In this document: positions 60,800 to 64,000 of the stretch, in pieces
Numbering within the stretch: the first letter of the stretch is position 1
How the letters are laid out: every line of letters begins with the position of its first letter
Assembly (NCBI GenBank): GCA_039566865.1
Contig: CM076955.1
Location: 3,350,501-3,414,500 of the forward strand
Direction of reading: 5' to 3'
DNA length: 64,000 nucleotides
Source of the DNA: Aurelia coerulea
Lineage: Eukaryota > Cnidaria > Scyphozoa > Semaeostomeae > Ulmaridae
Translations under genes and position numbers: made by a program
Notes under the pieces: generated by a model
Seen by the model: only the letters and a program-made list of their open reading frames with translations
The model's database searches: none
Told to the model about the DNA's origin: nothing

Positions 60800-63300
60800 A
60801 ACAAGGATATAACGGTCCGCCTCAATAATTCACTCACGTTCGAGTAATCCCCTCAAGACAAGTTGTTCAACAGTGATTGGCTAGTTTCAAAAATATTGCT
60901 TTCTGATTGGGTTATTTTGAACTATTGATTTGAAAAGGCTTAGACAATTCGTGCAGGTGGTTTTCAAATGAATAATTCTGTTTCATCCAAAAGGCTATCT
61001 GCCCTCTAGCCCTGTGAGCCTGGGACCGCAAAGCAAATCTTCTGTGTTTCATTTCCTTGTTCTGGCAGCTCTGGCCAATTTGTGCAGAGTAGGGCAAGGC
61101 TTGTCAATTGTCTGAAAGAGTTCAATATTATGAGAAGCACAGAAAGGTTATCAAATCATTTTGAAAGAAGGGAAAAGATGTCAAAATTTATCATACCGAG
61201 TGGCGAGCATAGCCCAAAAAGATATGATTTGCAAGATAAAAACATTTTGGTTTCAAAGATAAATTCAGGTTATTTATAAATTGGTTCGTTTTGTTCATAG
61301 TTAATGTTTTGTTGGAGGGTTCCTCCTATGAACTTGGAAGCTGTTATGATTTTCCACATTTGACGTCAAAGTAGACGTCAGCTCATGATAGCAGAAACTT
61401 GTGAAGCAACTCTGTCCCGTAATACAAGAAACTTACTAACAGACCAGAGTTTCTTATGAACAATACATGTGAACGCTAAAAAGAAACATTGGCAATTTTT
61501 TCGTAGGCCATAAGAAACTTGGATTTTCACTTGGTACTAAAAGTTTCTTAATTAGTTTCTTATTTTTGGGGCTTAAAATTGCGTTATGGTTCGATGTTGA
61601 GCCTAAAGCATTGATAAGAAGCATTGATAAGACTGGCTTGCATTTTGCATCGATATTGTCACCGCGAACAAGCCATTCACAAAAAGTTACATTTTTTGCA
61701 GTCAAAAGTTAAAAACATAAGCGTACTGGAAGAAAAAATCTAGGGGGGCTGCCCAACACAAAGTCCATTGTTTAGCATAATTTTTGCCCCACTGAGTACA
61801 TTTTTTTGCCCGATTGGGGCTCATTTTTTATAATTGAGACGTTCCCTCCTCATACTTATGGTTAAAAATGACGAGGGTAACTTTATTAGAGACGTTCATT
61901 CATTTGATTTCCTCAGACAGACCTATGCTTTACGTCTATAAACTTTTAGACAAGAGTTTCTTAAATTGTTGGTCATCGTAGTACTAGAAGTTTCTTACAA
62001 ACCAGTTTCTTATAAAAACGTGTAGCAAAATGAGTGCTGGGAGTTTCAAAAAATTAAACCAGTAGGGATCTATCACTTAAATACGCTCTGAAATCATAAA
62101 AACAAACCATTGGGTATGAAACCTAGGCTGACTCACAGACCAAACGAGGAACTAGTATGGTCTGTGAGTCAGGCTATATGAAACCATGATGAAACTCATT
62201 TTGTTGAATTAAAACACGGAAGTTTCAAATGGCCAAGCCCAAAACAGCCAACGATTGTCAATCATTCTTCTCAGCTCTAACATGCAATCTTTGCTAGAAA
62301 ATTTTGCTACAAAAAGTTTCTAATAAATTCTTACAGATTTATTGCTCTCACCTCTTGTCAATACAACAAAAAGATAGTATGATCTCAAGATAAGTATCAA
62401 CAGAATTCACACTCAATCAAAACAACGTTGAAACCAGGGGCAAATCGCGCTTTCTTAGCTTTTAAAGCACGGTTTCTTAATTTTTGAAAATTTGAGACTT
62501 TGCAGCTTCTTACCTATAAGCTGTCTCTTTTCAAAAATGCGTGCTTTGCAGTTGGGTTAAAATAATATTGTTTTCTGGAAGACAAATCTCATTTCTTTCT
62601 CAGATACATATAATTCTAAGAAACTTTTGGTGGCAGATACATCCTAAAATTTTTAAGAAACTTGCAACCAACCCCAGAACAAAGTGAAGGTTTCTTCAAG
62701 TCTTATAAAAAAGTGCGTTGCGTGACAAAATTATTCAACTGATTTAAGATGGCAAAATTCGCTTGACACCGAAGAGATAAATTTTGAAGAACCACGTGCA
62801 CAAACGAGCTTGGTTCTTGATAAGGGGACTTAGAAAATTGAGGCCAGGCTTTGGCTGGCTTTAGAAGAGATTTTATCTAAAGAGGTATCAATCCTCTTAT
62901 GTGTTTAGTTTCTAAGCAAATGCCTTGGAAATATAGAGGCATATTATATCGCTCCCTAAAAGTCTTGTAGAAATTGACGTAATAAGGGAAGTGGGCAAAA
63001 TGTTGTTCTCTGATGTACTTTATCAACATTAGAGGAGTGGAATTAATTTTTCGATGGCGATGACCATGTTAATGAATTACGAAGTAAATATCTTATGAGG
63101 AAATATTTCGTATTTTAATGCAATTCTCCTGTTCAAATATTCAAAGTTAGCAGAGCACCTTTTAAGGATAATTTTATCAAGCTAGGATTAAGTTGCCAAG
63201 GCTTCAAAATAAAGCAGATCCAAAACAGCCTTTAAACCATATATTATATCCATAAAAGTTTGTTTTAAACAGATGAATACGTTTGGTAAAAAATGATGCC
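60800..63300. other. right-hand intergenic DNA
   Basis: AT-rich with repeated AAGTTTCTTA/TAAGAAACT words (61420-62010, 62290-62710), also present near 17140-17280 and 31690-31770. This suggests a dispersed repeat of that composition. No gene recognised. Confidence 0.4.
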
Positions 63301-63302
63301 TT

Positions 63303-63486
63303 TTATGGTTGCAAAAACAGTAGCCTTTCTGCAGCGGCCATGCTTTTGTGAATGATTTTGAAAAGAGCAAGGGCTGCGGTTGCAGGCTGAAAAGCCGTGA
63401 AATTCTGCTCATTTTCGTCAGACAGGAATTCCTTCACGCCGAGCTCCCCATCTGACGTTGGATTGTTATTTCTTGGCTTTCGTGAA
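63303..63486 (-). CDS. possible terminal coding exon, unidentified
   Basis: After a good acceptor (TTTGTTTCTTTGTCAG) the minus frame encodes about 60 residues (SRKPRNNNPTSDGELGVKEF…AALALFKIIHKSMAAAERLL) and a stop. Composition is protein-like, but I recognise no family and no upstream exon could be linked. It could be chance. Confidence 0.2.
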
Positions 63487-64000
63487 CTGACAAAGAAACA
63501 AACCACAAAGACGTTTTGTGGTTTCCTTGACCGTTAAACATAGAAATGAACATTCAATGATGACGATTAAATTTATTTCGACATCTCCTTTTATTTGCAA
63601 GGAATTCTTCAATCGTCTGTTTTCGAATCAAAACTTAGGCCTAAGGCAATTTGAAAATAGCGTTCGTTCATGGTCCTTGTGTATACACTTTGAACAGGTG
63701 GAAAGTGTGAAGCGTTTGAAACCGTTTTATATGGCAAATAAGTGCTAATTATGAGACAGCGAATTGCGAACTGTTTCAACATCTGCTTGTAGAAACTCGC
63801 AAGTTGAAGTTTGGCGTTGATAAAAGATTCAAACTGAACATTCATTATTTTTTATGTTTAAAAGCAGCCCCATGCCAAGCCAAGTCGGAGGCCCTTGTAA
63901 TCTCACCGTGAAGCCAGATGTAAACAAACGCAAAGCAGCAGAAAACCGTTATCTTAGATAGGCCCAAAATATTTTCCCATGAAATGTGGGAAGGCATGTT

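Overview
The window is AT-rich, intron-rich eukaryotic DNA, crowded with transposable elements. Three animal genes can be modelled by joining exons with GT-AG junctions and consistent phases. All three are on the minus strand: the 5' half of SUZ12 (PRC2 subunit), a complete CHMP6 (ESCRT-III subunit) and a complete actin. PRC2, ESCRT-III and a canonical 376-residue actin, together with CR1-like and RTE-like LINEs, a Penelope fragment, a Helentron and many palindromic MITEs, point to an invertebrate metazoan. A marine one such as a cnidarian is my guess, but the species cannot be fixed from sequence alone.

Layout. Positions 1-15442: SUZ12 exons 8 to 1, read right to left; the zinc finger and VEFS box lie beyond the left edge. 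Its introns hold an RTE-like LINE tail, nested mariner-type MITEs, two inverted CR1-like LINE tails and several palindromic elements. Positions 15.5-24.2 kb: intergenic, with minisatellites, a Penelope-like fragment with a hammerhead-like motif, and hAT-type MITEs nested in one another. Positions 24184-55000: CHMP6, nine small coding exons (642 bp) spread over about 31 kb. Intron 4 alone is 17.8 kb and contains a 7.1-kb uninterrupted Helentron ORF in the same orientation as the host gene. Positions 55.1-56.9 kb: an RTE-like LINE just upstream of CHMP6, split by a 552-bp MITE. Positions 58.5-60.6 kb: actin, three exons, with a CArG box upstream. Positions 60.8-64 kb: no gene that I can identify.

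The most notable object is the Helentron. Its single 2362-codon ORF reads: N-terminal leader, 2A-like ribosome-skipping motif, OTU protease-like domain, seven 19-residue basic repeats, Cys-rich and DUF6570-like region, HUH Rep, PIF1-type helicase, and a C-terminal LINE-type endonuclease. The 2A motif would release the leader from the OTU-Rep-helicase-endonuclease polyprotein. A second theme is the density of precise target-site duplications: TA for mariner-type, 8 bp for hAT-type and 9 bp for TAGACTT-type and MULE-like elements. These allow several insertions to be ordered in time.
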